This document shows, in pieces, positions 8,910-17,431 of a stretch of DNA of 64,000 bases. Every line of letters starts with the position of its first letter. The stretch's first letter is position 1. The notes below the pieces were generated by a model. That model had not been told where the DNA came from. It searched no databases and saw nothing but the letters and a program-made list of their open reading frames with translations. Source of the DNA: Acuticoccus sp051016205 (lineage in GTDB: Bacteria; Pseudomonadota; Alphaproteobacteria; Rhizobiales; Amorphaceae); contig CP136534.1 in assembly GCA_051016205.1 (NCBI GenBank), forward strand, positions 1,116,001 through 1,180,000, in the 5' to 3' direction. The position numbers were made by a program, and so were the translations under genes.

Positions 8910-10013
8910 TCAGGTCAAAGGTGCGTCCTCGATGTCGTGAATGTAGCTGGCCGAGCGCATCTCGAACAGCCGCGAGGCGGTGCGGTTGAAGGCAAAGGCC
9001 TCTGCCTCGGCACCTCCGCCCGACGGGTCGAAAAGGGTGTCAGGTTCACCCGCTGCGCTGACCACAAGGCGCACACGCTGGTCATAAAAGACGTCGATAA
9101 GGTTGATGAAACGCCGCGCGGTTTCCTTCTCCCGCGGCGTCAGCGCGGGGCAACCTTCAAGGAAAACCGTGTGGAAGCGCTTGGCGATGGCCAAATAATC
9201 GTTCGCGCTGTAGGGGGCCTCGCACAGCTGGCTGAAGGTGTAGCGGGCAAGGCCGCCCGCCGCGCGGGGCGCGGTGATGGTGCGGGTGGCGACCTTCACG
9301 CCGATCTCTTTCTCGCTCACGCCGCCGAGCAGGGCCCGCCACAGCCGCTCGAACCCGTTTTCGCCGATGGAGAACCACACTTTCCTGTCCTGCAGGCGGT
9401 TGAGCCGATAGTCGGCCACGGCATCGAGTTGCACCACGTCCACGTGCCTCTGGAGAAGGCGGATAAAGGGAAGGAAGAGCTGTCTGTTGAGGCCGTTGCG
9501 ATAAAGTTCGTTGGGCTCGACGTTGGAGGTGGCGACCAGCGTCACGCCGCGCTTGAACAATCGCTCGAAAAGGCGCGACAGGATCATCGCATCGGCAATG
9601 TCGTTGACGGCGAATTCGTCGAAGGAAAGGACCATCGCTTCATCGGCGATGGAGTCCGCGGCTGCCGCCACGGGTTCCTCCTCATCGGCGGTGCGGGCAG
9701 CGTTGATGCGCTCGTGCACATCAGCCATGAAGTCGTTGAAGTGGACGCGGCGCTTCTTTTTGAGGGGCACGGCCTCGTGAAAGAGGTCCATCAGCATGGT
9801 CTTCCCGCGGCCCACCTCTCCCCAAACATAAAGGCCGCGCACAGGGGCCTTGCGGCCGAAGCGCTTGCGCAGGAAGGCGGGCATGGCGCTCTGGTCGCGC
9901 TCCTTGATGGTATCGACGACGGTGTCCAGCGTACGCACCAGCGCCACCTGCATCGGGTCCTTCTTTAACGCGCCGGATTCAAGGAGTTCGTCGTACGCCT
10001 CCTGCACACTCAT
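8910..10013 (-). CDS. zapE: Cell division protein ZapE / AFG1-like ATPase
   Basis: AFG1/ZapE family P-loop ATPase, 367 residues. ZapE is linked to Z-ring constriction in E. coli, and Afg1/LACE1 to mitochondrial protein quality control. Walker A is GEVGRGKT at residues 65-72, preceded by GLYVWGE. The Walker B region VLSFDEFAVNDIADAM and the FINLIDVFYDQRVRLVVSA sensor region are clear. The ATG giving MSVQEAYDELLESGAL is chosen; upstream sequence is not family-like. It is the first gene of the minus-strand TCA-cycle run, divergent from enoyl-CoA hydratase across a 118-nt promoter region. Confidence 0.93.
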   Translation of the reverse strand: MSVQEAYDELLESGALKKDPMQVALVRTLDTVVDTIKERDQSAMPAFLRKRFGRKAPVRGLYVWGEVGRGKTMLMDLFHEAVPLKKKRRVHFNDFMADVHERINAARTADEEEPVAAAADSIADEAMVLSFDEFAVNDIADAMILSRLFERLFKRGVTLVATSNVEPNELYRNGLNRQLFLPFIRLLQRHVDVVQLDAVADYRLNRLQDRKVWFSIGENGFERLWRALLGGVSEKEIGVKVATRTITAPRAAGGLARYTFSQLCEAPYSANDYLAIAKRFHTVFLEGCPALTPREKETARRFINLIDVFYDQRVRLVVSAAGEPDTLFDPSGGGAEAEAFAFNRTASRLFEMRSASYIHDIEDAPLT

Positions 10014-10131
10014 AGACCGCCACCGTGTCCTTTCGCCCACGGAAGAAAGGCAATGCCGCAGGGGCGCCGTCAAGTCTTGCAAGGGCGAGCGCTGCGGTCT
10101 AACGATCGCCTCCCCGGGGCGGGAGATGATG

Positions 10132-10923
10132 ATGGCGGACCAGGCGACCGCGAGCTTTGAGACCATTTTGACAGAGACCGTCGGCGCGGTCGGGATCGTT
10201 CGGCTGAACCGCCCGAAGGCGCTGAACGCCCTCAATGCGCAGTTGATCGACGAGACGGTGGAGGCCCTTCGCGCATTCGATGCGGACGAGGCCATTGGCT
10301 GCATGATCCTGACAGGGTCCGAGCGCGCCTTCGCCGCCGGGGCCGACATCAAAGAGATGGCGCCGCTGTCCTTCGCCGACGCCTACAGGATCGACCTCAT
10401 CACCAGTTGGGACCGCATTGCCACCATGCGCAAACCCATCGTCGGTGCCGTGGCAGGCTATGCGCTGGGCGGTGGGTGCGAGGTGGCGATGATGTGCGAT
10501 CTGTTGATTGCCGCCGACACCGCCAAGTTCGGCCAACCGGAAATCAACCTTGGCGTCATTCCTGGCGCAGGGGGGACGCAGCGGCTGACCCGCGCCATCG
10601 GCAAGGCGAAAGCCATGGACATGGTGCTCACCGGCCGGATGATTGACGCGGCCGAAGCCGAACGCATGGGTCTTGTGGCCCGTGTGGTCGCCGCAGACGC
10701 CCTGATGGACGAGGCGATGACGATTGCCGCTTCCATTGCCGAGAAGTCGCGCCCCGCCGTGATGGCGGCGAAGGAGAGCGTAGACCGCGCCTTTGAGACC
10801 ACCTTGTCTGAAGGCATCCGCTTCGAAAGGCGCATCTTCCAGGCGCTGTTCGCCAATGAGGACCAGGAAGAGGGCATGACCGCCTTCATGGAGAAGCGGG
10901 CGCCGGCCTTTAAAAATCGCTAA
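10132..10923 (+). CDS. Enoyl-CoA hydratase
   Basis: Crotonase-fold enoyl-CoA hydratase for fatty-acid beta-oxidation, 263 residues. Oxyanion-hole segments are AFAAGADIKEM and YALGGGCE. The two catalytic glutamates are E117 (GGGCE) and E137 (GQPEINLG), the 20-residue spacing seen in active hydratases. IPGAGGTQRL and the C-terminal MTAFMEKRAPAF fit. Three ATGs occur in a row; the third is chosen because GGGAG ends six bases before it and would abut the first. It lies just upstream of rpsT, a common alphaproteobacterial order. Confidence 0.93.
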   Translation: MADQATASFETILTETVGAVGIVRLNRPKALNALNAQLIDETVEALRAFDADEAIGCMILTGSERAFAAGADIKEMAPLSFADAYRIDLITSWDRIATMRKPIVGAVAGYALGGGCEVAMMCDLLIAADTAKFGQPEINLGVIPGAGGTQRLTRAIGKAKAMDMVLTGRMIDAAEAERMGLVARVVAADALMDEAMTIAASIAEKSRPAVMAAKESVDRAFETTLSEGIRFERRIFQALFANEDQEEGMTAFMEKRAPAFKNR

Positions 10924-10975
10924 TCACTTGACGAAAAGTGGTTGATGGGCTAACCGCCGCCGCCTACCTACCAGT

Positions 10976-11003
10976 AAGCCGCCATCCGGGCGGCTTTGTT
11001 TTT
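10976..11003 (+). terminator. Intrinsic terminator or attenuator before rpsT
   Basis: An eight-base-pair stem AAGCCGCC/GGCGGCTT with a five-base loop is followed by TGTTTTT. It ends ten bases before the rpsT start, so it either terminates the enoyl-CoA hydratase transcript or acts as an attenuator in the rpsT leader. Confidence 0.7.
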
Positions 11004-11013
11004 GGACGCAGGA

Positions 11014-11277
11014 ATGGCCAACACAAAATCTGCTCAGAAGATGGTGCGCAAGCTGAACAAGCGCACCGAGGTGAACATGGCGCGCCGCTCACGCATGCGC
11101 ACCTACGTGCGCAGGGTCGAAGAAGCGATCCGCGACGGCAACCGCGATGCTGCCCAAGCCGCCCTCAAGGATGCCCAGCCCGAGATCATGCGCGCTGCGC
11201 AGCGTGGGATCCTCCATCGCAATGCAGCCTCCCGCAAAGTGTCCCGCTTGTCTTCGCGGGTGAAGGCGCTCGCTTAA
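11014..11277 (+). CDS. rpsT: 30S ribosomal protein S20
   Basis: bS20, a primary 16S rRNA-binding protein of the small subunit. It has 87 residues beginning MANTKSAQKMVRKLNKRTEV, with the conserved RNAASRKVSRLSSRVKAL C-terminus. The start six codons downstream of the longest frame is preferred because MANTKSA is the universal S20 N-terminus. A terminator-like hairpin immediately precedes the gene and a strong terminator follows it. Its position upstream of dnaA is typical of alphaproteobacteria, though the gap to dnaA is longer here. Confidence 0.97.
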   Translation: MANTKSAQKMVRKLNKRTEVNMARRSRMRTYVRRVEEAIRDGNRDAAQAALKDAQPEIMRAAQRGILHRNAASRKVSRLSSRVKALA

Positions 11278-11293
11278 AGCCAGCACGCGCGAT

Positions 11294-11318
11294 GCGGCGG
11301 GACCGTCCCGCCGCTTTT
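11294..11318 (+). terminator. Intrinsic terminator after rpsT
   Basis: A ten-base-pair perfect inverted repeat GCGGCGGGAC/GTCCCGCCGC is followed by TTTT, 16 nt after the rpsT stop. Confidence 0.85.
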
Positions 11319-12261
11319 GGTGCGTTGGTGTGCGGCCTCCTCGAAGGGGCTCATTTGCCCAACGCGCAGGTCACGGCCAGGACGAACCGCCAACGGCGAC
11401 GGGTCCGGCACGCACCCCTCGACAACGTCAGGTCGACACTGTCACGCGGGGACTGTCACAAACGTCATAGTCAGTGAGATTGGACGGACCGGTGCCTCCC
11501 ATGAAGGGGCGGTGCCGTCAGGTGGGCGCGTGCGATTTTTTCAGACCTTGCATAGCGTTCAAACGGGCGGGTCGGCGCGAGGCTGGAGGATCGCTCGGTT
11601 CACGCCGCTGTCACATTACATGCGATGAGAAAAGGGCTAGGATGTGTCCAGGAAGAGTTTTCCACGCTCTTCGCACTCTTGAGAGCGTCCTTGCTGATTC
11701 GCAAACGCCGTCGCGTGGTCGATAGCCGACCGGGCGAGAAATTTTTGAAAAATCGTTTGAAAATCAGGTGTTTGTGTAAGGTGAGTTTTGTTAGCCGCTT
11801 CAACAATCTCAGATCGCCTGTCAAGAGTTAATTTTTGGTTCATTTGGCGCATCTCAGTCGAGGCATGTCGACAGGGTTCAGAACCCTCTACAAGACAAAG
11901 GGTTTTTCGGCTGCTGCCTGGAAAAACACCACGGTTCCTGCCACTTTTTTTGCCAATCAGTCTCCACAACCGACAGAAAGCGATTGCCCAAAACGCCGCC
12001 GCGTGGTTTCTTCACCCCATCGGCGGGCTGAAGAACTCGCGGGACAAAAATCAGACTCGTCCTTGCTTTCGGGTCGAGTCGCGATAGGTCAAAGGTACTT
12101 GGCAATGACGTGTGGTGCATCGTTGGATCGTTTCACAGCAAGAGCCGTAAAAGCGTTCGCTTCAAGCTAGCGCGCTTTCTCAGTACGCCTAAAGACCCCA
12201 GTCGCGAATACTAGTGTTTTTATGGCGGATGCTACAGCATCCGTGCGGGAGAGTTGTGTCG
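11319..12261. other. Gene-free stretch between rpsT and the rhodanese/dnaA genes; candidate origin region
   Basis: About 940 bp without a convincing gene. The middle, about 11,730-11,970, is AT-rich with runs such as AATTTTTGAAAAATCG and TTAATTTTTGG. Weak DnaA-box-like sequences occur: TTTTCCACG at 11,658-11,666, and a 7-of-9 match ending CTCCACA near 11,960. A CtrA-like TTAA-N7-TTCA lies at 11,828-11,842, one base off the consensus. Proximity to dnaA-dnaN-recF makes an origin plausible. However, no perfect DnaA box is visible and in several alphaproteobacteria oriC is elsewhere. Confidence 0.3.
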
Positions 12262-12690
12262 ATGGTGCAGGATCGCCCCACCGTGTCGAATGTTTCGGCT
12301 GTGGACGCCTATGAGACGGTCACGAGCGAAACGGATGCACGCCTTGTGGACGTACGCACGCGGGCTGAGTGGACATTTGTGGGTCTTCCTGACTTGCCGG
12401 GAAGCGCGCATGATCCGATCCTGCTGGAATGGCAGAGCTTCCCGAGCATGAGTATCGCTTCCGACTTTGGGCAGGCCCTGGAAGAGGCCTGCCCGGACAA
12501 AACCACTGCGCTCTATTTTCTGTGTCGCAGTGGCGGCCGCAGCCTCGCGGCGGCAAAGGTGATGAGCGAAAGAGGCTACACGAGGTGTTTCAACGTAGCG
12601 GATGGTTTCGAGGGACCACCCGATGCCGAGGGACATCGAGGATCGGTGGCGGGATGGAAGGCGGACGGCCTTCCCTGGCGCCAGAGCTAA
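12262..12690 (+). CDS. Rhodanese-like sulfurtransferase domain protein
   Basis: Single-domain rhodanese, 142 residues, with DARLVDVRTRAEW and the active-site loop CRSGGRS, whose cysteine (residue 88) would carry the persulfide. The C-terminal GWKADGLPWRQ matches a group of small alphaproteobacterial rhodaneses. The sulfur acceptor is unknown. The ATG at 12262 is preceded by GCGGGAGAG; a longer frame from 12214 lacks homology. It lies directly upstream of dnaA, separated by 129 nt, so dnaA may share its promoter. Confidence 0.9.
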   Translation: MVQDRPTVSNVSAVDAYETVTSETDARLVDVRTRAEWTFVGLPDLPGSAHDPILLEWQSFPSMSIASDFGQALEEACPDKTTALYFLCRSGGRSLAAAKVMSERGYTRCFNVADGFEGPPDAEGHRGSVAGWKADGLPWRQS

Positions 12691-12819
12691 CCAAAAGTCG
12701 ACTGACAGTATCTGGACACCCGCGGCGTACCCGGCGCCGAGCGGGGAAGGTGTGTCCAAGTGGGGCCGGGTGGTGTTGATGGCTTGATTGCCCGTGCGGG
12801 GCAGAGAGGATCGAAAAGG

Positions 12820-14283
12820 ATGACGACGTCAGTGGTCTCTAAAGATAACGAAAACAATGATGAGGGACGCCGCAAGTGGGCAAGTATCCAAGCGGAGCTG
12901 CGCACCGTCCATGGTGACGACATTTATACGTCTTGGTTTGAAAAGATCGAGTTTGTCCAGTTTTCGGGCAATGTCGTCGAGCTTTCCACGCCCACACCTT
13001 TTATCAGGCACTGGACGCAAACGCGTTACGGGAGTGAGATTCTAACGCTTTGGCGCGCTGCACACGACAACGCCTTAGAATTGCGCTTCAAAGTCCGCGG
13101 TGCGCTGCGGCCTGCCGAGCGCCCGATGGCGGCGGGCGCTGAAGCCCCTCACCAGGCCGGCCGCACCAGCCGCGCCGCCGCCCCCCGCCGTACACAGGAG
13201 TCGGGCACCATCCAGCCCAAGGTGGCCGGCGGTCTTGAAGGCACCCCCCTTGAAGCCCGTCACACCCTCGACGCCTTCGTTGAAGGCGGCGCCAACGCCC
13301 TTGCCGTTGCTGCGGCCAAAGCCATCGCCCGCACAGGCCGGTCCCAGCGTCCCGCCTACAATCCTCTCTTCGTCCACGGCAGCGTCGGCCTTGGAAAGAC
13401 GCACCTTCTCCAAGGCACCGCCGCCGCCGCCCTGCTGAACGACCCCAGCCTCAGCGTTTTGTACCTGACGGCCGAACATTTCATGTACCGGTTCGTCACC
13501 GCCATCAGGAACAAGACCGCGCTGACGTTCAAGGACGTCCTGCGCGACATCGACCTCCTCATCGTGGACGACCTTCAGTTCCTGAACGGGCAGAAGGTGC
13601 ATGAGGAGTTCGGCCATACCCTCACCACGCTGGTGGACGCGGGCCGGCAGGTGATTGTCGCCGCCGACCGGGCGCCCAACGACCTTGAGGGCCTTGAGGC
13701 GCGCGTGCGCTCGCGCCTCGGCGGCGGTCTTGTGGTGGAGCTGGGCGCGCCCGACTACACCATGCGCAAAACCATCCTGGAGAACCGCGTCGCGGCCCAT
13801 AGGGAGATCTTCGAGACCCTGCAATTCCCCGATGAGGTGATTGACTTCGTGGCCCGCTCCGTCACCACCAACGGGCGTGACCTCGATGGTGCGGTGAACC
13901 GCCTTGTGGCGCACAATCAGCTCACCGAGGTGCCGATCAACCTGAAGATGGCCGAGGCCACCTTGCGCGATCTGATGCGCGCGCGCGAAACCCGCCGTCC
14001 CAAGATCGAAGATATCCAGCGCGTCACATCGGTGCACTTCGGTGTGTCGCGGCAGGACCTTGTATCGTCCCGCAGGACCCGCGTCATCGTGCGGCCCCGG
14101 CAGATCGCCATGTACCTCAGCAAGACGCTGACGCCGCGCTCGCTGCCGGAAATCGGCCGCAGGTTCGGCAACAGAGATCACACGACGGTGCTCCACGCCG
14201 TCCGCAAGGTCGAGACGATGATTGAGAAGGAGCCGCAGGTGGCTGAGGACATCGAAACGCTGAAGCGGCTGCTCGACCAGTAA
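12820..14283 (+). CDS. dnaA: Chromosomal replication initiator DnaA
   Basis: AAA+ initiator that binds and melts oriC. 487 residues with domain I at 16-95, a low-complexity Ala/Arg linker at about 95-140 (domain II), and the ATPase domain with Walker A GSVGLGKT at 187-194 and Walker B LLIVDD at 246-251. The C-terminal DNA-binding domain carries the DnaA signature RFGNRDHTTVLHAVRKVE near residue 450. The ATG giving MTTSVVSKDNE is chosen, with GAGAGGA nine bases upstream. dnaN follows. Confidence 0.98.
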   Translation: MTTSVVSKDNENNDEGRRKWASIQAELRTVHGDDIYTSWFEKIEFVQFSGNVVELSTPTPFIRHWTQTRYGSEILTLWRAAHDNALELRFKVRGALRPAERPMAAGAEAPHQAGRTSRAAAPRRTQESGTIQPKVAGGLEGTPLEARHTLDAFVEGGANALAVAAAKAIARTGRSQRPAYNPLFVHGSVGLGKTHLLQGTAAAALLNDPSLSVLYLTAEHFMYRFVTAIRNKTALTFKDVLRDIDLLIVDDLQFLNGQKVHEEFGHTLTTLVDAGRQVIVAADRAPNDLEGLEARVRSRLGGGLVVELGAPDYTMRKTILENRVAAHREIFETLQFPDEVIDFVARSVTTNGRDLDGAVNRLVAHNQLTEVPINLKMAEATLRDLMRARETRRPKIEDIQRVTSVHFGVSRQDLVSSRRTRVIVRPRQIAMYLSKTLTPRSLPEIGRRFGNRDHTTVLHAVRKVETMIEKEPQVAEDIETLKRLLDQ

Positions 14284-14301
14284 CCCTGTCCCCTGGAACC
14301 G

Positions 14302-14330
14302 AATGGCCGGGCCTTGCGCGCCCGGCCATT
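14302..14330 (+). terminator. Hairpin after dnaA
   Basis: A perfect eleven-base-pair stem AATGGCCGGGC/GCCCGGCCATT with a seven-base loop begins 19 nt after the dnaA stop. The T tract is very short, so termination strength is uncertain. Confidence 0.6.
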
Positions 14331-14352
14331 TCCGGTCCAACGTATGGTCCCA

Positions 14353-14374
14353 GCGGGGTGTGCCCCGCCCTTTT
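14353..14374 (+). terminator. Second hairpin before dnaN
   Basis: A short stem GCGGGG/CCCCGC with a TGTG loop is followed by CCTTTT, 15 nt before dnaN. It may partially uncouple dnaN from dnaA transcription. Confidence 0.45.
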
Positions 14375-14388
14375 CCGATGGACCAGTT

Positions 14389-15507
14389 ATGCGTGCGACC
14401 CTTGAACGGGCCCATCTGTTGAAGCCGCTCGGCCACGTCCAGCGCGTGGTGGAGCGCCGCAACACGATCCCCATCCTTTCTAACGTTCTGATCCGCGCCG
14501 ATGGTGCGAGCTTGACGCTGAAGGCCACCGACCTCGACGTGGAAATCGTGGAGACGGTGGAGGCGGCGGTGGAGCAGCCGGGTGCTGTCACCGTGCCGGC
14601 CCACATGCTGCACGACATTGTGCGCAAGATCCCCGAGGGGGCGCGCATTGCCCTCGACACCAATCCCGATGGGTCGACCATGACCTTGTCGGCCGGCCGC
14701 ACGCGCTTTGCGCTGCAAATGCTGCCTGAGGCGGACTATCCGGACATTACCGCGGGCGAGTTCACCCACCGCTTCCAATTGAAGGGCGGGGATTTGAAGT
14801 GGCTGATCGACCGCACCCAGTTCGCCATCTCCACCGAGGAGACGCGCTATTATCTGAACGGGATCTACATCCACACCATCGCCACCGACGACGGCACGAT
14901 GCTACGCGCGGTGGCGACCGACGGGCACCGCCTGGCGCAGGCGCAACTGGCCGCGCCCGAGGGAGCGGAGGGGATGCCTGGCGTCATCGTCCCGCGCAAG
15001 ACGGTGGGCGAACTTCAGCGTTTGATGGAAGACCCCGACACAGAACTCACCCTGGAGCTGTCCGACACCAAAATCCGCGCCAGCTTCAGCAACGTGGTGC
15101 TGACCTCCAAGCTGATCGACGGCACTTTCCCGGACTATGACCGGGTGATTCCGAAGAACAACACCAAAATCATGCAGGTGGACCGGGTGGATTTTGCCGC
15201 CGCGGTGGACCGGGTGTCCACGGTCTCCTCCGAGCGAGGGCGTGCGGTGAAGCTGTCCCTGGCGGAAGGGGCGTTGACGCTGTCGGTGATCAACCCCGAT
15301 TCGGGCACGGCGACAGATGAGCTGGTGGTGGACTTTGAAGCCGAGCCTTTGGATATCGGCTTCAACTCCAAATACCTTCTCGACATCACCAGCCAACTCA
15401 CCGCCGAGAACGCAACGTTCGCGCTCGCCGACCCCGGCTCGCCGACGCTGATCCACGAAGGCGATGCGGCGAAAACCCTTTACGTTCTGATGCCCATGCG
15501 CGTGTGA
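14389..15507 (+). CDS. dnaN: DNA polymerase III beta sliding clamp
   Basis: Ring-shaped processivity clamp of the replicase, 372 residues. It begins MRATLERAHLLKPLGHVQRVVERRNTIP, typical of alphaproteobacterial DnaN. The three clamp domains are evident from TIPILSNVLI, RYYLNGIYIH with RAVATDGHRLA, and the C-terminal YVLMPMRV, the conserved clamp end. The start 25 codons into the longest frame is chosen by homology. recF follows after 7 nt in the same direction. Confidence 0.98.
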   Translation: MRATLERAHLLKPLGHVQRVVERRNTIPILSNVLIRADGASLTLKATDLDVEIVETVEAAVEQPGAVTVPAHMLHDIVRKIPEGARIALDTNPDGSTMTLSAGRTRFALQMLPEADYPDITAGEFTHRFQLKGGDLKWLIDRTQFAISTEETRYYLNGIYIHTIATDDGTMLRAVATDGHRLAQAQLAAPEGAEGMPGVIVPRKTVGELQRLMEDPDTELTLELSDTKIRASFSNVVLTSKLIDGTFPDYDRVIPKNNTKIMQVDRVDFAAAVDRVSTVSSERGRAVKLSLAEGALTLSVINPDSGTATDELVVDFEAEPLDIGFNSKYLLDITSQLTAENATFALADPGSPTLIHEGDAAKTLYVLMPMRV

Positions 15508-15514
15508 GACGTAT

Positions 15515-16648
15515 GTGGCCCTCGCCCCCCATGAAGAGCCGGCCCGCCAGACACGCCTGACCCGGCTCTCCCTCACCGACTTCCGCAACTATCGCGGCGC
15601 GACCGTTTCAGTCAGCGGCCAGCACGTGGTGCTGACGGGCCCCAATGGCGCCGGCAAGACCAATGTGCTGGAGGCTGTGTCCCTCTTCTCGCCGGGGCGT
15701 GGGCTGAGGCGCGCGGCCTATTCGGCAATGATCAGGCGCGAGGGTGAACCGGCTGCGCGAGCCTGGGCCCTCCATGCAAAGCTTGCGCGTGATGGCGAGG
15801 AATGGGCCATCGGCACAGGCTACACCGACGGGGCGAGCGGGCGCCAGGTGCGCATCGATGGCGACGACGGCAAGGCCGACGACCTGACGGCGCTGGTGCG
15901 CATCTTGTGGCTGACGCCTGCCATGGACGGGCTTTTCACCGGCGGACCATCGGACCGGCGGCGGTTTTTGGACCGCCTTGCCCTTGCGCTCAATCCTCAG
16001 CACGGGCGGCGGGCGAACGCTTACGAGCGGGCCATGCGACAGCGCAACAAAATGATGGACGAGGGTGTGCGCGACCCTGCCTGGTTCGATGCGGTCGAAA
16101 AAGAGATGGCTGACCACGGGATCGCGTTGACCCTTGCCCGCACCGACCTTGTGGACCGTCTGAACGCGGCCCAATCCGCCCGCGCGGACGACGACACCGA
16201 CTTTCCCAAGGCGCGGCTGACGTTGGCGGACGAGATGGACGCGACTGACGCCATCGCCTTCGCCGCAAAGCTTGCCGAGGTGCGCCCGCGTGACCGTGCC
16301 GCAGGCCGCGCGCTGCTCGGCCCCCACCGCGCCGACCTCACCGTCGTCCACGTGGAGAAGGACATGCCCGCAGCGCTCGCCTCCACCGGAGAGCAGAAGG
16401 CGCTTCTGATCGGCCTCGTCCTCGGCCATGCCGCCTTGGTGGCCGAGGTGAGCGGGGACACACCGATCCTCCTTTTGGACGAGGTGGCGGCCCATCTCGA
16501 CCCCTCCCGCAGGGCCGCGCTTTACGAAACGCTCGACAAGCTCGGCGCTCAAACGGTGATGACCGGGACGGACGATGCTCTCTTCAGCGCACTTGGCGAG
16601 GGGGTTGACCGGTTCCACGTGACGGCAGGGCGCATCGAGCCCGCCTGA
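15515..16648 (+). CDS. recF: DNA replication and repair protein RecF
   Basis: SMC-like ATPase that helps load RecA at gaps, 377 residues. Walker A is GPNGAGKTN, the family motif LTDFRNYRG precedes it, the ABC-type signature is ASTGEQKALLIGLVLGHA, and Walker B is ILLLDEVAAHLD. The start is a GTG 7 nt after dnaN; an ATG two bases earlier is out of frame. gyrB, which often follows recF in this lineage, is absent here and is replaced by rpmI-rplT. Confidence 0.95.
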   Translation: MALAPHEEPARQTRLTRLSLTDFRNYRGATVSVSGQHVVLTGPNGAGKTNVLEAVSLFSPGRGLRRAAYSAMIRREGEPAARAWALHAKLARDGEEWAIGTGYTDGASGRQVRIDGDDGKADDLTALVRILWLTPAMDGLFTGGPSDRRRFLDRLALALNPQHGRRANAYERAMRQRNKMMDEGVRDPAWFDAVEKEMADHGIALTLARTDLVDRLNAAQSARADDDTDFPKARLTLADEMDATDAIAFAAKLAEVRPRDRAAGRALLGPHRADLTVVHVEKDMPAALASTGEQKALLIGLVLGHAALVAEVSGDTPILLLDEVAAHLDPSRRAALYETLDKLGAQTVMTGTDDALFSALGEGVDRFHVTAGRIEPA

Positions 16649-16699
16649 AATGGTTGCCAAGGCGGGGCAACGTGCGTACATACGGCGCTTCTGCAAAAA

Positions 16700-16757
16700 G
16701 GTCGCCCGGCCAAGACCCAGGCACAGCCGCCTGGGCACAGGGCATGCCGCGGCGACC
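16700..16757 (+). promoter_or_regulatory. Structured 5' leader of rpmI-rplT (candidate ribosomal-protein autoregulatory element)
   Basis: An outer seven-base-pair stem GGTCGCC (16,700-16,706) pairs with GGCGACC (16,751-16,757). It encloses a perfect seven-pair hairpin CCCAGGC/GCCTGGG with loop ACAGCC (16,716-16,735). The structure ends 20 nt before rpmI. L20 autoregulates rpmI-rplT through leader structures in other bacteria, so a regulatory role is plausible, but I cannot assign it to a known class. Confidence 0.5.
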
Positions 16758-16777
16758 GCCACCGATGGAGTGTGAAA

Positions 16778-16975
16778 ATGCCCAAGATGAAGACCAAGTC
16801 CGGCGCCAAGAAGCGCTTCAAACTCACCGCTAAGGGCCATGTCAGGGCTTCGCAGGCGGGCAAGCGGCACTGTATGATCAAGCGTACGCCAAAGTTCATC
16901 CGCTCTGCCCGTGGGACGACCACGCTGTCGGATGCCGACGCGCGGATCGTCAAAAAGTTTCTGCCGTACGGTTGA
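16778..16975 (+). CDS. rpmI: 50S ribosomal protein L35
   Basis: bL35, 65 residues, starting MPKMKTKSGAKKRFKLTAKG, with the conserved KRTPKFIRSARGTT and C-terminal KKFLPYG. The ATG is chosen over a GTG two codons upstream. rplT follows 11 nt later, forming the usual rpmI-rplT pair. infC is not adjacent in this window. A structured leader precedes the gene. Confidence 0.97.
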   Translation: MPKMKTKSGAKKRFKLTAKGHVRASQAGKRHCMIKRTPKFIRSARGTTTLSDADARIVKKFLPYG

Positions 16976-16986
16976 GGAGAGCGTAG

Positions 16987-17376
16987 ATGGCACGCGTCAA
17001 AAGGGGCGTCACCGCCCACGCGAAACACAAAAAGGTTCTGAAGCAGGCCAAGGGCTATTATGGCCGCCGCAAGAACACCATTCGCACCGCCAAACAGGCG
17101 GTGGAGAAGGCCAACCAGTACGCCTACCGCGACCGCAAGGTCCGCAAGCGTAACTTCCGTGCACTCTGGATCCAACGGATCAATGCGGGTGTGCGGGCCT
17201 ATGGCCTCACCTATGCGCGTCTGATCGACGGGTTGAACAAGGCGGGGATCGAGGTGGACCGTAAGGTTCTGGCCGAGCTTGCCGTCAATGAGCCGGATGC
17301 CTTCCGCGCCATTGTGGAGGAAGCCCGCAAAGCGCTTCCCGAAGAGTTGAGGGGCGAGGCGACGCAAAGCGCCTAA
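16987..17376 (+). CDS. rplT: 50S ribosomal protein L20
   Basis: bL20, an early 23S rRNA-binding assembly protein and in many bacteria the translational repressor of its own operon. 129 residues with the universal start MARVKRGVTAHAKHKKVL, KGYYGRRKNT and FRALWIQRINAGVR. ATG start behind GAGGAGAG. A strong terminator follows. Confidence 0.98.
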   Translation: MARVKRGVTAHAKHKKVLKQAKGYYGRRKNTIRTAKQAVEKANQYAYRDRKVRKRNFRALWIQRINAGVRAYGLTYARLIDGLNKAGIEVDRKVLAELAVNEPDAFRAIVEEARKALPEELRGEATQSA

Positions 17377-17390
17377 ATTCTCTCCCGTCA

Positions 17391-17419
17391 GCCGGCCCGC
17401 CAACGGGCCGGCGCTTTCT
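17391..17419 (+). terminator. Intrinsic terminator after rplT
   Basis: A nine-pair perfect stem GCCGGCCCG/CGGGCCGGC with a CCAA loop is followed by a T-rich GCTTTCTT tail, 15 nt after rplT. Confidence 0.8.
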
Positions 17420-17431
17420 TGGGAGCGCGCC

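Noticed and set aside
11625..11969. Small open frames in the rpsT-rhodanese gap on both strands
   Set aside because: No ribosome-binding sites, no domain resemblance, and overlapping frames on both strands in AT-rich DNA.
13075..14874. 599-residue open frame on the minus strand
   Set aside because: Antisense to dnaA and dnaN, both certain by motif. Low-complexity His/Gly/Arg composition is typical of GC-rich mirror frames.
15608..16993. 461-residue minus-strand open frame
   Set aside because: Covers recF, rpmI and the rpmI leader in antisense; no family resemblance.
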